Virus record (IMG/VR): IMGVR_UViG_3300025012_000917
Coordinates: 1 to 59,309 of that record
From: a virus
DNA: 59,309 nucleotides
Strand: one strand, 5' to 3'
Both the position numbers and the translations under genes were made by a program. Below are positions 57,696-59,309 of the stretch, piece after piece. How positions within the stretch are numbered: position 1 is the first letter of the stretch; each line of letters starts with the position of its first letter. Under the pieces are notes generated by a model, which saw only the letters and a program-made list of their open reading frames with translations, did no database searches and had not been told where the DNA came from.

Positions 57696-57983
57696 TTATC
57701 TCCTGAAATTTTCTCTAGGTTCTTTTGGCTTGAAATTATTTTCTCGCGCGAACGACACACGAAGTGGCCGGCCGGTGAGCAATTGTCCATCGGCTCCGAG
57801 CCCGCGTTCCGCTTCTTCTGCCGTCACAAACTCTACGAATCCAAACCCACGCGACTCACCCGTTTCTTTATCGCTCACAACCTTGGCGCTTACTACGCTT
57901 CCGAACTGCCGGAAGAATTCATACAAATCCTTCTCCGTTGCTCGGAAACTAAAATTCGATACAAATAGCTTTTTATTCGCCAC
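57696..57983 (-). CDS. RRM-domain RNA-binding protein
   Basis: Starts at GTG 57983 with AGGAGG upstream; 95 residues form one RNA recognition motif: RNP2 KLFVSNFS at the first strand, RNP1 SRGFGFVEF near residue 43, with the aromatic residues that stack on RNA. A basic Arg/Phe tail follows. Bacterial single-RRM proteins of this size bind mRNA and act as RNA chaperones. Finding one in a phage is uncommon; it may control late mRNA translation or stability. Confidence 0.9.
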   Translation of the reverse strand: MANKKLFVSNFSFRATEKDLYEFFRQFGSVVSAKVVSDKETGESRGFGFVEFVTAEEAERGLGADGQLLTGRPLRVSFARENNFKPKEPRENFRR

Positions 57984-58006
57984 TGCTCATCCTCCTTGTT
58001 TTAATG

Positions 58007-58414
58007 TTAACTTCCGATTTCCTGACACGCATAGTCTACCTCAGTTCCCTCTCGAAGTCCTGTTTGCCAGGGCTTGGGCATCGGTGCGACCGTTGTTTGG
58101 AAAGCACTCCCTCCTCGCTCATCGGAAGATCCGTACGCGCCAGCACGATTCCGCATTTGTCGCATCGATACAGGTGCCGTCCGTCTGGCTTCGAGCGACA
58201 GCTTCTTGATCCTTGCTTCTCCAATTTTACCCCCTATGAATAATTTGATCAGATCCGAACATGAGATGATCCGTAATAATCCGAGTTCCCGAACTCCACA
58301 GATCGCGATGAACTCATCAAAACAGATCCGGCATATCGGTTTCCGTTCATTAAAGATCGTGCCGTCACAAGGATTGTGACATCTCAGACATATAAACCGT
58401 TTTGTTTTCTTCAT
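58007..58414 (-). CDS. zinc-binding protein, 5' part convincing, 3' part doubtful
   Basis: ATG 58414 overlaps the preceding stop by four bases. The N-terminal 70 residues look real (CLRCHNPCDGTIFNER, CRICFDEFIAICG: two Cys pairs). From about residue 70 the sequence becomes Arg/Ser-rich (ARRTAPVSMRQMRNRAG) and resembles a shadow frame, whereas another frame here gives a clear zinc-ribbon ORF (58036-58224). Either the gene is longer than expected or the reading frame changes. Confidence 0.55.
   Translation of the reverse strand: MKKTKRFICLRCHNPCDGTIFNERKPICRICFDEFIAICGVRELGLLRIISCSDLIKLFIGGKIGEARIKKLSLEARRTAPVSMRQMRNRAGAYGSSDERGGSAFQTTVAPMPKPWQTGLREGTEVDYACQEIGS
58036..58224 (-). CDS. 62-residue zinc-ribbon ORF overlapping the preceding gene
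   Basis: Starts at TTG 58224 preceded by a GGGGG run four to eight bases before. It has HLYRCDKCGIVLART and SHRCPSPGKQDFE, a zinc-ribbon-like Cys arrangement of good quality. It lies entirely inside the longer ORF at 58007-58414 in another frame. It may be a separate gene or the true C-terminal part of that gene after a frameshift. Confidence 0.5.
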   Translation of the reverse strand: MEKQGSRSCRSKPDGRHLYRCDKCGIVLARTDLPMSEEGVLSKQRSHRCPSPGKQDFERELR

Positions 58415-59309
58415 ACTCCGAGTATTTGCTGAAGGGCATATTCAAGCATCTTGGCGGCATGATCCCATGTATAACATCGTGCCATTGCAACGTGATTCTT
58501 CCATTCTTCGGTCTTCCTAAAATCTCGCGCACGATGAAACGCTATCTTGATCGCAACCTCTAAACTCTCATTCGTTGGAACAGTCCAATCCCCACGATCA
58601 CCGATGAACCATGTGCTGTCTTTGGCCTTTTCTTTTACCCCTTTCAGGGTTAATAATTCAGGATAATAATTACTAAGATACTCTGTTGGTCCCGTCCAAT
58701 TTCCAACGATTGTAGGGATCCCTGAAACAATACTTTCTAAAAGACAAAGTCCCCATCCTTCAGCGCGCGAGGCGAACACAGCGGCATCCGCCATCTGATA
58801 AAGATTTGCCACCTCGAAATGATTCTCAAATGCCGGTGAGAAAATCACCGCCAGTGATTTTCGGCGATAGATCAGCGGATTGTCACCCACAGGGGTGGTC
58901 GATATAAATCCAAGCTCGGTCATTGTTTTTTCGATTGCGGAGTAATCATTTGTAAACGGATTATCGACATGCATCACGAGCCGTGCGGACTCATTCTCTA
59001 ATGCTTTAAAGAAACAGCGGATAATCTGCAGCGTTCCTTTTCGTTCCTCAAACTTTCCGACATGCAGGAACGTGAATGGATCCTGTTTGTTTTCAGAATC
59101 CGACACTTTAATCCATGGGAATATTTCCGGATCAAATCCTTCGTTCACCACATAAATATTTTTAAGTCCATTCGCTTCTAAAACACTCTTTCCCCATTGC
59201 GTGGGCGTCATCAAATAATCACAAGACCGGAGTCCTGCGAGTTGAAAGGGTATGAATTTCTCAGTCTCAAAAACCGGGAATCCGATGCGCGGCCGTCCGC
59301 AGAACTGTG
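58411..59309 (-). CDS. GT4 family glycosyltransferase, 5'-truncated by window edge
   Basis: The frame is open to the window edge, so the N-terminus is missing; internal codons at 59214 are unlikely starts because FPVFETEKFIP and CDYLMTPTQWGK upstream fit a GT4. Visible motifs: NIYVVNEGFDPEIF, FTFLHVGKFEERKGTLQIIR and the donor site VFASRAEGWGLCLLESIVSG. It is a retaining transferase. A sixth transferase outside the cargo block extends the phage's glycosylation theme. Confidence 0.87.
   Translation of the reverse strand, partial: QFCGRPRIGFPVFETEKFIPFQLAGLRSCDYLMTPTQWGKSVLEANGLKNIYVVNEGFDPEIFPWIKVSDSENKQDPFTFLHVGKFEERKGTLQIIRCFFKALENESARLVMHVDNPFTNDYSAIEKTMTELGFISTTPVGDNPLIYRRKSLAVIFSPAFENHFEVANLYQMADAAVFASRAEGWGLCLLESIVSGIPTIVGNWTGPTEYLSNYYPELLTLKGVKEKAKDSTWFIGDRGDWTVPTNESLEVAIKIAFHRARDFRKTEEWKNHVAMARCYTWDHAAKMLEYALQQILGV

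Noticed and set aside
1-59309. Integrase, repressor or attachment site suggesting a temperate phage
   Set aside because: None is recognisable in this window; the small HTH protein at 10608-10805 alone is not enough to claim lysogeny.

Overview
The window is a contiguous stretch of a tailed-phage (siphovirus-type) genome, or of a prophage. Every gene I can support lies on the minus strand, so transcription runs from high to low coordinates. Typical phage signs are dense packing with ATGA/TAATG overlaps, strong AGGAGG-type ribosome sites, and a complete terminase, portal, capsid, tail and host-lysis layout. The host is not identifiable from sequence alone. Sigma70-like promoters, a lipobox lipoprotein and LPS-type heptose genes fit a Gram-negative or LPS-bearing bacterium (inference). 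Both window ends cut genes: a glycosyltransferase at the right edge and a Toprim primase-helicase at the left edge.

Region by region, in transcription order. (1) 59309-56811: 5'-truncated GT4 glycosyltransferase, zinc-ribbon ORFs, an RRM RNA-binding protein and small proteins. (2) 56810-56616: non-coding, with two strong inverted repeats; a candidate promoter and possible packaging site. (3) 56585-43092: head module with Mu-like features: small and large terminase, a 1071-residue portal-MuF-zinc-ribbon fusion, four beta/Thr-Ser-rich virion-type proteins, protease, scaffold, decoration protein, major capsid protein, and gp36-like connectors. (4) 43095-26293: an unusual cargo block placed between connector and tail-tube genes. 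It holds five glycosyltransferases (GT4, GT4, GT9, GT2 and one GT-B-like), three SAM methyltransferases, a set resembling the GDP-D-glycero-D-manno-heptose pathway (GmhA-like isomerase, HddA-like kinase, nucleotidyltransferase), three radical SAM enzymes, a ParB-methylase fusion and several membrane proteins. (5) 26272-13626: tail module: tail tube, G/GT chaperones made through an A10 slippery run, tape measure, a GTA-like DUF2460-DUF2163-NlpC/P60-tip set, fibre-like protein, putative lysis genes and a lipoprotein, closed by a strong intrinsic terminator at 13564-13602.

(6) 13560-1: a second operon with its own candidate promoter (13418-13446). It encodes many tiny zinc-ribbon and membrane proteins, a membrane-anchored muralytic enzyme, a SNF2 helicase, a C5-methyltransferase-like protein, YopX, a protein with 32 consecutive Cys-x-x triplets, an HNH + VRR-NUC nuclease, a candidate ssDNA-binding protein and the primase-helicase. 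At least thirteen of its small genes (19-58 codons) were recovered by reading stop-start overlaps rather than ORF length.

The most interesting system is the glycan/radical-SAM cargo inside the late operon. The sugar genes could make a nucleotide-activated heptose, the transferases and methyltransferases could assemble a methylated glycan, and the location among virion genes suggests either virion glycosylation or remodelling of the host surface late in infection. That functional reading is inference; the gene content and order are seen directly.
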